From assembly GCA_030267965.1 (NCBI GenBank), contig BRYA01000607.1:1-18508 (forward strand): a stretch of 18,508 nucleotides of DNA, read 5' to 3'. Below are positions 1-8,790 of the stretch, piece by piece. A program made the translations under genes and the position numbers. Source of the DNA: Triparma columacea. Its lineage: Eukaryota; Sar; Bolidophyceae; Parmales; Triparmaceae. A model generated the notes under the pieces. It was not told where the DNA came from. It was given only the letters and a program-made list of their open reading frames with translations, and made no database searches. Each line of letters opens with the position of its first letter. Within the stretch, counting starts at the first letter, position 1.

Positions 1-3000
1 ACGAGAGCAGCTGGTGACGCCGATCGACGACTTCCATTTTCCCCTTTCGCAGGACTCGCAGGAGGTACCCATGAGGGTCTCACCGGCCTTGCAGGTACAT
101 GAGTCGCCGTCACCTATTCTGGAGAAGGAAGGCATGCAGTCGCATGAAGACGGGGCGAATTCATTGAACTCCTCATATTGAGGGCACGTCTTACAGTAGC
201 CAGCACCAGGTTTAGAGAACTCGCCAACATTCTGGCATGGAGTGCAGCCTTCTCTATTCGCTGCGCCTGAAAGAGTGAAGGTGTTTTTGGGGCAGTCTCC
301 GCACTGCGTCTCAGTTATAGGGGTGCAAGCATTGATCATGTATCTACCGGTAGCACAAGTAGCGCAGGTAGAGCAGCCGGCTGCTCCCGCGCTGCTGGTT
401 TCCCCCTCACCGCACTCTAGACACTCATCGGCTCCGCCAGTGGAGTATGTTCCTGCTGGGCAAAGTTCCTCTCCCTTGCGGTCCGCCGTCGGCTTGTAGC
501 CAGCCTTGGCCGTCTTGCAAAAGGCGGCCCCATCCTCATCGTTGTACTGTCCTTCCGCAGAACACTGCTTGCACGTGACGCCGTCGTCCGAGTAGGCAGG
601 AGCGACGCAGGGGGAGCACTGACGATCAGTCGTGATGGTACACTCTGCGATGAGCGCAGCAAGTCGCGAAAGGGATTGATTAGCGGGTTATGATTGTTGT
701 GCTGCGGGGATGATGATTCTCGCACCTGCTGTCATTACTTCTCCAAGGGGACAGTTTGAGCAAGACTTGCAGGAAATCTGAGAGGCGTCAGGTTGGAAGG
801 TCGAGCCTGGTAAGCAGGGGAGCGCAGCAATGGAGGAGGCGGGGCAAAAGTGTCCTGCGGTGCAGGGGGAGCAGACATCCTTCGCCTCATCGGACTGGAA
901 CTTGCCAGCCTCACAGCTAGTACACGTGGACTGAGAGGGTGAGGAAGAGAAGCTTCCGGGAGGGCAAGGGATCTGGGACAAGCGAGGTAGAGTGAGTGAG
1001 GAGGGGTGGCAAGGAAGGGTGTTTGTAGAGCTAGACTCCAATCATAACATAAAAATCATTGTGCAACTTTCCACTTTGTCAATTCTCACCTTGTCTGTTC
1101 CACCAGGGCACTTGTACTTTGGCTCGCACGTTGAACACTCCGATGTTGTGCCGTCACTATACTTTCCAGCTGGGCATGGTGAACCAACAACTCCGTCAGT
1201 ACACTTATAACCCATAGGGCAGATCGAGCAGGCGGAGGCGCCAGAACCAGAGATGAGACCTGCGGCACAGTCTTGACAAGAAGTCGCCCCATTCTCATCG
1301 TTGCTAAATTTGCCAACATCACAGGAGAAGCAATCTCCGACGTCATCGTGAGCAAAATCTTTAATACCATTATCCGTGTTAAACTTTCCAGGAAGGCAGG
1401 CTTCACAGGAGGTGTGGAGGGCAGGGTCGGTGGCCTGGTCAGGATTGTATTTACCGGCAGAGCAGATGGAGCAGGTGGAGAGGGAGTCGTGAAGGTTGGG
1501 AGAGGTCGCGTCGTCGGAGTTGAAGCGGCCAGCGGGGCAAGTGGTGCAGGAGGAGGAGGAGGAAGCTCCGGAGTAGGCACCTTTGGGGCAAGTCGTGCAG
1601 GTGGATGCGCTTGTCGCTCCGGTGGAAGGGCTGAATGTTCCTGCGGTGCAATCTGCGACAAGATAAGTGCGATGAAGATTGCATGAATGGAGTTAGCAGG
1701 GGGGCGAGTGGATTGAAATTTAAGATCAGAGTTTCTTAGTGGGAGGACGGCTTGCGAAGTGTGGGGAATCGTTTTCGTGGTGCTATGCATTCGCTTCCCG
1801 TCCATTCTCACCTTGGCACGTAGTGGCTCCAGTGGACGTGCTATACTTCCCCTCGCCGCAGTCTTCACAATCTGAACTTGAAGCTCCGCGCGTTGGGTTA
1901 TATAATCCTTGAGCACACGTAAAGTACACACAGCTAGAGTACGAGTATTTATTGCCGTTGACGGTGCCATAAGTGTCCAAAGCGGACCCTAATTAGGAGA
2001 GAGGTAGGAATAGGAATTGGTGCAGCGGTAACGTAAAGTGAGTTGTGGGGTTAGGAATGGTTCTACAGACTACACAATCCTCATTCTCGTCTTACCTTGG
2101 ATTGGAGTGTTGGAGGAGTAGGGAGAAGGGCACGTATTGTGGATGGTGATGGTTCCACCATCGTTTTCAATGTCATCACCCTTTCCTGAGTCTGCTGTGT
2201 TTCCAATGAAGCGTGTTCCGTAGGCATTGACAGAAGTTCCACTACTGGAAACAAAAATTGCTCCACCTCCATAACCACTACTTTTAGCTCTATTGTTGGA
2301 GAAAATACAGAGCTTCAAGTCCACAATGGCACCATTGTAAATGTAAACCCCTCCACCATAACCAGGGGTATACCCCTTGTCAAAGGTGAGAGCTCGGAGA
2401 ATAAGTGTTCCACTCCCAGTTCCTAGAACAACCATCACTGTTCTTGCATTCTCTCCATCCAACACACAGCTTGCGTTGTCCTCCACACACTTGACCTCTC
2501 CATTCAAGTTATTTGTCCACAGCATGCTATGACTAGCTGCACAAGTCCCCTCTGAGCATTTATACGGCCCAGCAGCTAGAATCGTAGAGTCACCATTCGC
2601 CATGATGGAGTTGCCAGTGTTGGTAGCATACTGATAACTACTGACCGTGTTGAACAGCCCGTTCATATCGGCCACATTCACCTCACCCAATGACCTCCCT
2701 CCGACTAGGACTAAGCAGGTCCAAAAGATTAGGCAAATATGAGACACTTTCACTCGGTTGCTGGCTTTTTGATATGGGACAGTCCCATATTTCGGTCTTT
2801 CTCCAAATGGTCTCATTTCTCCTCCACAGCCAACTTGTGCCTGAAACCACCTTCTCCCACTCTTCCTGACCGATGCATTGCACGCCTTCGGTCCTATGAT
2901 CTCGGATATGAAGCACGAGGCAATATAGAGGATGAGAAAAGGAAGAAGAATGGAAATGTAGTTCGATCCTGGACTCCCCAAATGATTGGGCAAATCGATC

Positions 3001-4294
3001 TCGCGCTCTGAGTAGACGTTGAAGATCCTCTTGCTGTCGACTACAAAAGCGCACTCCGCGCCGCGCAAGTCGAAGTAGAAAATGCTGTCCGGGCCAACGT
3101 CGAATGAGACGACAATCGGCGCCCCACCTTCACCTGTTGTGCACGTTGAATTCTGCGGAGAAGAGGGGCTTAGGCAGGCTGGAATTTTCACGGGCGGAAG
3201 CGAGACGGGCGCGTTAGCTACAGTTGCTGCATCATGGTTCCCTTCTCCCCATAGCACCCCGCTCCTCACCTTCAACCGTCATGCACTTCACTCTAATCGT
3301 AGCGGTCTTCGTCGGTTGGTCGGCGAATGAAGTAGTGTTGAAATCGGAGATGTTGGCGTTGCCGTCCAGATAGCAGCGTTGATTGCTACTACGGTCGGTG
3401 TCGTGAATGACGGAGACGACAATCTGAGGAGAAACGAGGTCTGAAACGTCTGCGCTTGGGGAGAGGGGTGACAGGACGACTGTATAATCGATTAGTTTAG
3501 TTAATCATCGTCGCAATATATCTAACCGCTGCTTTCTCTTTTACTCACCTTTTGTCACATTCCCAGCAACGTTGATGACGACGACGATGGGGTTGGGAGC
3601 TTGGGTTTGGGTCCCGCTCGTCGCGATTGTTGTCTGCGCACCCTGGTTTGCCATCAGCGCAAGGTCGGCCCCCTCACCGCCGACTGCTTCCATGCTCTCC
3701 TCGTCGCCCTTGAACAAGCGGTCGGTACTCACGAGAGCGGTAGGAAGTACATCCAACTGCGAAGTGGTGACAATGGTGTCACCCTCGCCTCCGAGAGATG
3801 CTACGTGGACTGGGTTGATCGGGGGGGATGGTGTGGTGACTATGATGGGGGGCGTTAGGATTTATTTTTCACTACCTTCCCCCAAACCCCAAACCCCCCC
3901 TCCACCGCCCACCACCACCCTCTCTCTCACCATCTTCGACTTGGACAAGCAGTGAAACTGCAGAGCCGGCGCTCAGGACGATGATGAGGAAGATGGATAT
4001 CAGCTCGATTATCCACGTCCTCTCCAATCTCCCGACCTTTTCACCAGAGGAGGCTTCGACCTCGGGCATGACGCTGAGGTTCATGCTAGGGAGGTTCTCG
4101 TAGATAATCGGAGGTTGGCGACCGTAGGCATGGCCGGAAACCCCGCCTTTGAACAACTTTGAGCCATCGACATTGCAGCCGTGGTCATGTTTTGGAGAAT
4201 CTCCTGCCCTCTCGTTGGGACCGGGATATAGGCCAAAGATTGCTGAGTTACCTATGGATCCGGTATCGGACAAGACTAGGCGCATCATCTTCAT
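1..4294 (-). CDS. Large cysteine-rich GCC2/GCC3 surface protein (3' end outside window)
   Basis: Predicted exons on the minus strand: 4294-3931, 3839-3549, 3479-3270, 3133-2096, 1988-1812, 1652-1090, 972-726 and 644 to beyond 1. All introns are GT-AG and 69-159 bases long. The joined frame is open for 1178 codons. The ATG at 4294 follows an in-frame TGA four codons' distance upstream, so it is the first possible Met. Seen in order: a hydrophobic segment at residues 93-117, a Thr/Pro/Ala-rich stretch, two more hydrophobic segments (about 347-368 and 416-434), a Gly-rich part with chlamydial-Pmp-like motifs (CIFSNNRA, TRFIGNTA; about 490-625), then from 635 onward about 20 CxxC modules of the type C..CpaGkyS. 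Such modules belong to the GCC2/GCC3 (ephrin-receptor-like) family and usually lie outside the cell. A cell-surface role is inferred; the ligand is unknown. The splice acceptor at 3134 (ACAACAG) is the least certain junction, because a more pyrimidine-rich acceptor just upstream would cause a stop. Confidence 0.82.
2096..2640 (-). other. Beta-helix/Pmp-like repeat segment of the surface protein
   Basis: This part of exon 5 encodes Gly-rich turns alternating with short hydrophobic strands (GYGGGVYIYNG, GYGGGAIFVSSSG) and two F-x-x-N type motifs (CIFSNNRA and TRFIGNTA). The pattern resembles right-handed beta-helix or chlamydial polymorphic-membrane-protein repeats. It sits directly before the cysteine-rich modules, an arrangement expected for an extracellular stalk. 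Only about two or three rungs can be seen, so it could instead be a degenerate remnant of a longer helix. Confidence 0.6.
2772..2790. repeat. Near-perfect palindrome inside coding exon
   Basis: ATATGGGAC, one central A, then GTCCCATAT: nine-base arms that pair perfectly. It lies within exon 5 of the surface-protein gene, where it encodes Y-G-T-V-P-Y, between the second and third hydrophobic segments. It may be chance, or a binding site of a dyad-symmetric DNA-binding protein if a promoter lies here. Confidence 0.5.
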
Positions 4295-4452
4295 CTGGAA
4301 TCACGCAACAGATGAACGAAGGAGGGATTTCTTTTCAGAATATACTAAATACTGGCCGTGAATTCGCGTTGTCGAAATATCTTCAAGACACTGAACAGAA
4401 CTGTTTCCAGACTCCACAACAAGATTCCAGTAGGAGAGCCCAAATTTCTCAA
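4295..4452. promoter_or_regulatory. Divergent spacer between surface-protein and SDR genes
   Basis: The two predicted start codons, 4294 on the minus strand and 4453 on the plus strand, are 158 bases apart and face away from each other. Both promoters and 5' leaders must therefore fit here or overlap the first exons. I see no clear TATA box. Regulation by a shared bidirectional promoter is inferred from spacing only. Confidence 0.5.
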
Positions 4453-5437
4453 ATGGCGAAAAGAGCAATTCTCATTACTGTGAGTACGAATCGTCCCAGT
4501 TGCCTGCGTCAGTAGCTAACCCAGCATATTTTTGTTCGTTCTCTTAGGGTTCAAACGATGGTATCGGCCTTGCCTTGACAAAAGTTCTCCTTCGGGATCA
4601 CGATTGCCACGTGATCATGACCTCGCGTTCATCCGAGAGGGGAGCGAAGGCTCTAGCCGCCGTGAAGGGGGAGTTCCCAAGTGCCGACGTCGACCTCCTG
4701 CAGCTGGACGTGTGCGACGAGTCCTCTGTCGCTGCGGCAGCTGAAAAGGTCAAGGAGGTGAGAGCCCAACCCACCAGGTATCCCCTTCCTACTTTAGACT
4801 CGCGACTTCCTCCCCTACTGACGCCCCCCGCTCGCCTGTCCAGATGGGTGTGCAGTTGTATGCGCTCGTCAATAATGCTGGTGTCGGATTCAATGCGAAT
4901 GGGGACGTGTTCGCTACGAACTTCCTAGGGCCTAAGGTTTGCTCTGAGGCCTTCATTGACCTGATTGACAAGGAGAAGGGGAGGATCGTCAACGTCTCTA
5001 GCGGAGCCGCTTCTATGTGGTTGAGGAATCAGGATGCCGCCACGAAGGCACTGTTCTCCCAAAAGCCCCTGACAAGTTGGGAGGTCCTCTCTGACGCAGT
5101 GGACAAGAACAAAGCGAGCGCCAGCATGGGCGGGTACGGGCTGAGCAAGGCCGGGCTGACGGCCTACACCATTCAGCAGTCCGCCGCCTACCCGAACCTA
5201 ACGTGCACCTCCCTCTCCCCCGGTTTCATTGACACGAAAATGACTTCAGGGTTCGGAGCACGCCTAACGCCTGAGCAGGGGACCGTCTCTCTCATCAAGT
5301 GCCTCTTCGACGATGTTACCTCTGGATTTTACTACGGAAGCGACGGGCTAAGATCGCCCCTTATTGTGGCGAGGGACCCTGGAACACCAGAGTATCAAGG
5401 GGAGGACAATCCAGATGCGTCGAAATACAACAACTAA
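4453..5437 (+). CDS. Short-chain dehydrogenase/reductase, carbonyl-reductase-like
   Basis: Exons 4453-4479, 4548-4757 and 4844-5437 join to a 276-aa protein. Family landmarks are all present: cofactor loop TGSNDGIG (residues 9-16), DVCD after the third strand, NNAG (89-92), catalytic Ser in VSSG (130-133), and Tyr177/Lys181 in YGLSK, followed by the SPGF loop. The long stretch between VSSG and the Tyr, and the Gln-rich helix after it, match the carbonyl reductase (CBR1)/menthol-dehydrogenase branch, which uses NADPH to reduce carbonyl groups. The substrate cannot be told. The first exon gives only nine residues, but the next begins exactly at the Gly of the cofactor loop. The frame stays open upstream to 4159, overlapping antisense to the neighbouring gene. 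I chose Met 4453 because family members start just before the first beta strand. No targeting sequence is seen, so it is probably cytosolic. Confidence 0.92.
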
Positions 5438-5476
5438 ATAAGCCATGAAAGTATTTTTTCCCAAATCAGCTCAGCG

Positions 5477-6722
5477 TTAAAATGATTTAGAAAACCAAGC
5501 CTCCGCATCTTCCCACCCCATCCCTTCAAGTCTTTCCATGTCCTTCATCCCGCCCGGTAGAACAGCAGCCCACTTCGGAATTCTGGTCCCTCTTTTATTC
5601 CCAATATCCGCCTCCTCCATATACGGGCATACCTTAACAAACCCAGGTATATCTAACAGGTTATCTGTGATCCCACCGTCTAGGCATAGCTTACCGTTGA
5701 GGAGGGTTGGGGTTTCGTAGTAGATGGGTAAGTAGCAGGACGCCATTATGCAATCTATGAGCGTTTTGTCACTATCCCATTCTGACCAAATCCTCTTCAC
5801 AAACCTACGAAGGGAGGAGGGGGGGGAGGAGAGGTGGGTAAGTAAGGTTGCAATAAAAGGTCCGAGCTCTGTCGCCTTGTCCAACCTCCTCCCCCATTTT
5901 ACGCTGTCCGTCTGTATTCCTTACACCCACACACACACACACACACACACTCTCTCTCTCTCTCTCTCTCTCTTACCTTTCCCCCCTCAAGCTGTTAAAT
6001 TCTGAGACCCCGACCATCAACCTCCCCCTACACCGTTCCGCCGCACCCTTGCGTACGAACTTCTCCAGTCCGCTTCTAACTATCTCCGTCATTCTACCCG
6101 CCGGAGATAAAGGGTTGAGAGTGTATGAGGATGATCGCAACATAGTATACATGAAATCAGTTACTGAGGTTAAGGAGACGTCGTCTGCGATAGCGTAGGC
6201 TATTATAGCACCGCAGGATACACCTGCTGACTTGAAGGTGGAGGTGGGAGGGTATTTTGATTTTAAACACTTTGCAACGCCGAGGTGGTAGAATAGATTC
6301 CAACAGCAACCTGAGAATGTTAATGATGGCGGTGTAAGGGGTATTGTAAGGTTTTTGGGAGGGTTACGTGATGAAGTTGTGGGAGGGGGAGGGAAGATTT
6401 TATTTAGATCGTATGTACGTTTTGGTTTAATGATTGGATTTGATGCTGCCAAAAGATGGTCGAAAAGATTACTTGACTTGTTTACAATTTGACCCATTAA
6501 TCGAAGAAGTTGAGGAAGAATCTTGTGGATAATCACTTTCTCAAGTCTATTACGGTGGTAGTACGCAATGGCAGCGAGTGTTAAAATGGTTCTAAGGAGT
6601 TTTCTCCTCCTTTCTCTTTTGAGGATTGTCGCTTTGAAGTGGATTGGAGAGAATGGAGAGGATGCAAACGGGATTTGAGACATTGGTGGGAATGGAGTGT
6701 TGTTAATGTTAGATGGCAGCAT
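5477..6722 (-). CDS. Patatin-like phospholipase (PNPLA family)
   Basis: Exons 6722-5977 and 5804-5477 join in frame to 357 aa. Patatin lipases hydrolyse acyl esters of phospholipids or triacylglycerols with a Ser-Asp dyad. Seen here: nucleophile Ser169 in GVSCG, dyad Asp291 in LCLDGG, and the conserved block IDCIMASCYLPIYY between them. The glycine-rich oxyanion stretch is atypical: SGCCWNLFYHLG (137-148), closer to animal adiponutrin/ATGL-type proteins than to plant patatins. A basic, weakly hydrophobic N-terminal region (about 36-75) could be a membrane-associating helix. I place the acceptor at 5805 (TTCGTAG), not at 5893-5900, because the shorter exon restores the family spacing between GRLMVGV and the SEWDS...ASC block. 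The intron starts in a dinucleotide microsatellite. The gene ends 39 bases from the convergent SDR stop. Confidence 0.9.
5926..5972. repeat. Compound (AC)n(TC)n microsatellite in patatin intron
   Basis: About twelve AC units are followed directly by eleven TC units. On the coding strand they read (GA)n(GT)n and begin inside the 5' splice site GTAAGAGAG, so length changes here alter the sequence just after the donor. Confidence 0.95.
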
Positions 6723-6924
6723 ACTTGGTGATTGAGTTAGATGAGATTGGATTAGGATTGGTTGAATCTCATTAGTTTGGGGTTTTGGACCGAGTTTTGG
6801 AGGAAAGGAAAAGCGAGAAAGTCACCCTTGCTTATTCTGTAATTGTGAAGAGCATGTCGCTTCTGAAAAGAGCTAAAGACTACGACACTTTTCTTGCCTA
6901 CATTGTTCAACGTTGATTTTAGAG
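6723..6924. other. Spacer: patatin promoter side and 3' flank of LRR gene
   Basis: This short gap separates the patatin start from the stop of the upstream-lying LRR gene, both on the minus strand. Its right part (from about 6845) is the conserved 3' module also found beside the second LRR gene. The rest is AT-rich, with no feature I recognise. Confidence 0.6.
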
Positions 6925-6951
6925 TTACAGAAATTCCAGAATAACTCTCCA
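6845..6951 (-). repeat. LRR-gene 3' module, copy 1
   Basis: This block covers the last coding codons, the stop and the 3' flank of the 469-aa LRR gene. It is almost base-for-base the same as 8690-8790 beside the second LRR gene (only a few differences from the GCATGTCGCTT box to the stop region). It probably acts as a 3' UTR or polyadenylation region that was duplicated with the gene. Confidence 0.85.
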
Positions 6952-8334
6952 CAAAACTTTCGGTATCTTCTCACGTGCCTCAGTTGCCCTTAGCGGTGGG
7001 GCTTCAACTCCGTCAATTCGCTTCCGCTTCCTCGCCGATCTCCTGGGTGGGTTCTCCACGTGATCCCAGCTTCCCTTAAGGCACAGCAGAGCGTTGACGC
7101 GTTCACGTATGCGGTGCCACCTAGAATTGAGGAGGTCCTTGACAGTCGGCATATTTTGATCAGCAGCGGCAGAGATTAGGGCAGTGCAGTTTGAGAAGCA
7201 GCTGTTACTGACGTGGACGGCAGGAGATAATCTGAGCCTCGTCAGGGCGGTGCATCCGTAGAAGGCGCGCCAGCCAATCGACGTCACTGAGTCCGGGATT
7301 GTGATGGCTGCGAGGGAGGAGCATCCTTCGAAGGCGACCGGACCAATCATCGTCACAGAGTCCGGGATTGTGATAGCTGTGAGGGAGGAGCATTTGCTGA
7401 AGGCGGCACCGCAAATCGTCGTCACAGAGTCTGGGATTGTGATGGCCGTGAGGGAGGAGCATTCTGCGAAGGTGTATTTGTCAATCGTCGTCACTCCATC
7501 CGAGATGATGATGGCTGTGAGGGAGGAGCATCCTCTGAAGGCGCTTTCGCCAATCGTTGTCACTGTGTCCGGGATTGTGATGGCAGTGAGAGAGGAGCAT
7601 CCTCTGAAGGCGCTTTCGCCAATCGTTGTCACTGTGTCCGGGATTGTGATGGCAGTGAGAGAGGAGCATCCCCAGAAGGCGCTTTCGCCAATCGTTGTCA
7701 CTGTGTCCGGGATGGTGATGGCTGCAAGGGAGGAGCATTCGAAGAAGGCGCCATTGCCAATTGTCGTCACTCCGTCCGGGATTGTGATGGCTGCGAGGGA
7801 GGAGCATCCTTGGAAGGCTTGATTGCCGATCGTCGTCACTCCCTCCGGGATTGTGATGGCTGCGAGGGAGGAGCATCCCCTGAAGGCGCAAATGCCAATC
7901 ATCGTCACTCCGTCCGGTATTGTGATGGCTGCTAGGGAGGAGCAACAGTAGAAGGCGCAATAGCCAATCGTCATCACTGAGTCCGGGATGGTGATGGCCG
8001 TCAGGGCAGAGCATCCCCAGAAGGCGCCCTCGCCAATCGTTGTCACTGAGTCCGGGATTGTGATGGCTGCGAGGGAGGAGCATCCTTGGAAGGCGCAGTT
8101 GCAAATTGTCGTCACTCCGTCCGGGATTGTGATGGCTGCCAGGGAGGAGCAATCACAGAAGGCGCGTTCGCCAATCATTGTCACTCCGTCCGGGGTTGTG
8201 ATGGCTGCGAGGGAGGAGCATCCCCTGAAGGCGTGCATCCCAATCATCGTCACTCCCTCTGCAAAAGTCACCTCCGTGAGTTCATCGTTGTCCCTGAAGC
8301 TCTCTACGCCAGAGTACACTGCTGAGCTGGGCAT
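6925..8334 (-). CDS. BspA-type (LRR_5) leucine-rich-repeat protein, long paralogue
   Basis: A single-exon gene of 469 aa. Residues 19-363 are fifteen 23-residue repeats on the pattern LxAITIPDxVTTIGxxAFxGCSS, and 364-385 is a diverged sixteenth. This is the BspA/Treponema-type LRR (LRR_5), which forms a curved solenoid for protein binding and is widespread in bacteria and some protists. The 84-residue tail contains the block AAADQNMPTVKDLLNSRWHR shared with the neighbour, a basic patch RRSARKRKR (about 431-439) like a nuclear localisation signal, and the end PKVLWRVILEFL, which recalls an F-box first helix. There is no signal peptide or membrane segment, so an intracellular, possibly nuclear, adaptor role is inferred; partners are unknown. 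Repeats 9-11 are nearly identical in DNA, a sign of recent array growth. ATG 8334 gives the same MPxSAVYSG start as the paralogue, which supports it. Confidence 0.93.
   Translation of the reverse strand: MPSSAVYSGVESFRDNDELTEVTFAEGVTMIGMHAFRGCSSLAAITTPDGVTMIGERAFCDCSSLAAITIPDGVTTICNCAFQGCSSLAAITIPDSVTTIGEGAFWGCSALTAITIPDSVMTIGYCAFYCCSSLAAITIPDGVTMIGICAFRGCSSLAAITIPEGVTTIGNQAFQGCSSLAAITIPDGVTTIGNGAFFECSSLAAITIPDTVTTIGESAFWGCSSLTAITIPDTVTTIGESAFRGCSSLTAITIPDTVTTIGESAFRGCSSLTAIIISDGVTTIDKYTFAECSSLTAITIPDSVTTICGAAFSKCSSLTAITIPDSVTMIGPVAFEGCSSLAAITIPDSVTSIGWRAFYGCTALTRLRLSPAVHVSNSCFSNCTALISAAADQNMPTVKDLLNSRWHRIRERVNALLCLKGSWDHVENPPRRSARKRKRIDGVEAPPLRATEAREKIPKVLWRVILEFL
7523..7729 (-). repeat. Three 69-base LRR units with near-identical DNA
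   Basis: Units starting at 7523 and 7592 are identical over 69 bases, and a third from 7661 differs at only a few positions. They encode LRRs 9-11. Other repeats in the same array differ far more, so these arose recently by unequal exchange or slippage. Confidence 0.9.
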
Positions 8335-8763
8335 CTCGGGGAGGATGAAAGTGGTAGTACTGATAGCACTTGAGCTAAGATATAGCGTGAATGTTTAGAT
8401 GGAGGGGAGGAGGTTGAAAGTTAGGGATTTGGGCGATGTAGTTTTGTTGGGGACCAAATTTGAGCTAAACCTACAATATGTTTGGATATGATGTAGGTAG
8501 TAGTATCGTTGTTTGTATTGTGAAGAGTTAGGTTGGTTGTGAAACGTAGCTAAAGGTTATAATACACTTTTCTTGCCAAATTCTGCCCAAATCTCCCACC
8601 AAGCCTTTCTTTTCCTTGGGTTCCTCATTTATTTTCCTCATTTCCTCTGCTTGTAAGAGCTACTCTAAAATAGCTCAGGGAGCAGCATGAGCATGTCGCT
8701 TTTGAAAAGAGATAAAGACTATGACACTTTTCTTGCCTACATTGTTCAACGTTGATTTTAGAG
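8335..8763. other. Spacer between the two LRR genes
   Basis: This 429-base gap has no open frame I would call a gene. It holds the upstream region of the long LRR gene, which near 8346-8390 resembles the upstream region of the short one (ATGAAAG, then GCACTTGAGCTAAG against GCGCTTGAGTTAGG). It also holds a degenerate extra copy of the 3' module (8516-8577) and the intact copy next to the short gene. Confidence 0.65.
8516..8577 (-). repeat. LRR-gene 3' module, degenerate middle copy
   Basis: ATTGTGAAGAG, then TGAAAC..AGCTAAAGG and CACTTTTCTTGCC, line up in the same order with 6845-6898, with a few substitutions and small gaps. No LRR coding sequence adjoins it. It may be the remnant of a lost third gene copy or a partial duplication of the spacer. 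Confidence 0.6.
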
Positions 8764-8790
8764 TTACAGAAATTCCAGAATAACTCTCCA
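8690..8790 (-). repeat. LRR-gene 3' module, copy 2
   Basis: Nearly identical to 6850-6951. It spans the last codons (RVILEFL), the stop and the 3' flank of the 277-aa LRR gene. The flank is more conserved between the two genes than much of the repeat array. Confidence 0.85.

Noticed and set aside
3134..3275. Coding reading through the third intron of the surface-protein gene
   Set aside because: The open frame across it is a different frame from the preceding exon (the intron is 136 bases, not a multiple of three). Removing it joins the exons in frame.
4159..4452. N-terminal extension of the SDR enzyme by about 98 residues
   Set aside because: The frame is open, but it overlaps the first exon of the opposite gene and has no family likeness. 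SDR proteins normally start just before the cofactor loop, as Met 4453 does.
5926..5972. Microsatellite as a Z-DNA or transposon footprint
   Set aside because: Simple dinucleotide repeats in introns are common. There are no terminal repeats or target-site duplications around it.
7301..8398. Long plus-strand reading frames with periodic VxxSGIVMAxREEHPxKA repeats opposite the LRR genes
   Set aside because: They are antisense shadows of the 69-base LRR array, whose length divides by three and so stays open in other frames. The minus-strand reading gives the known LRR_5 family, and the paralogue repeats the same pattern.
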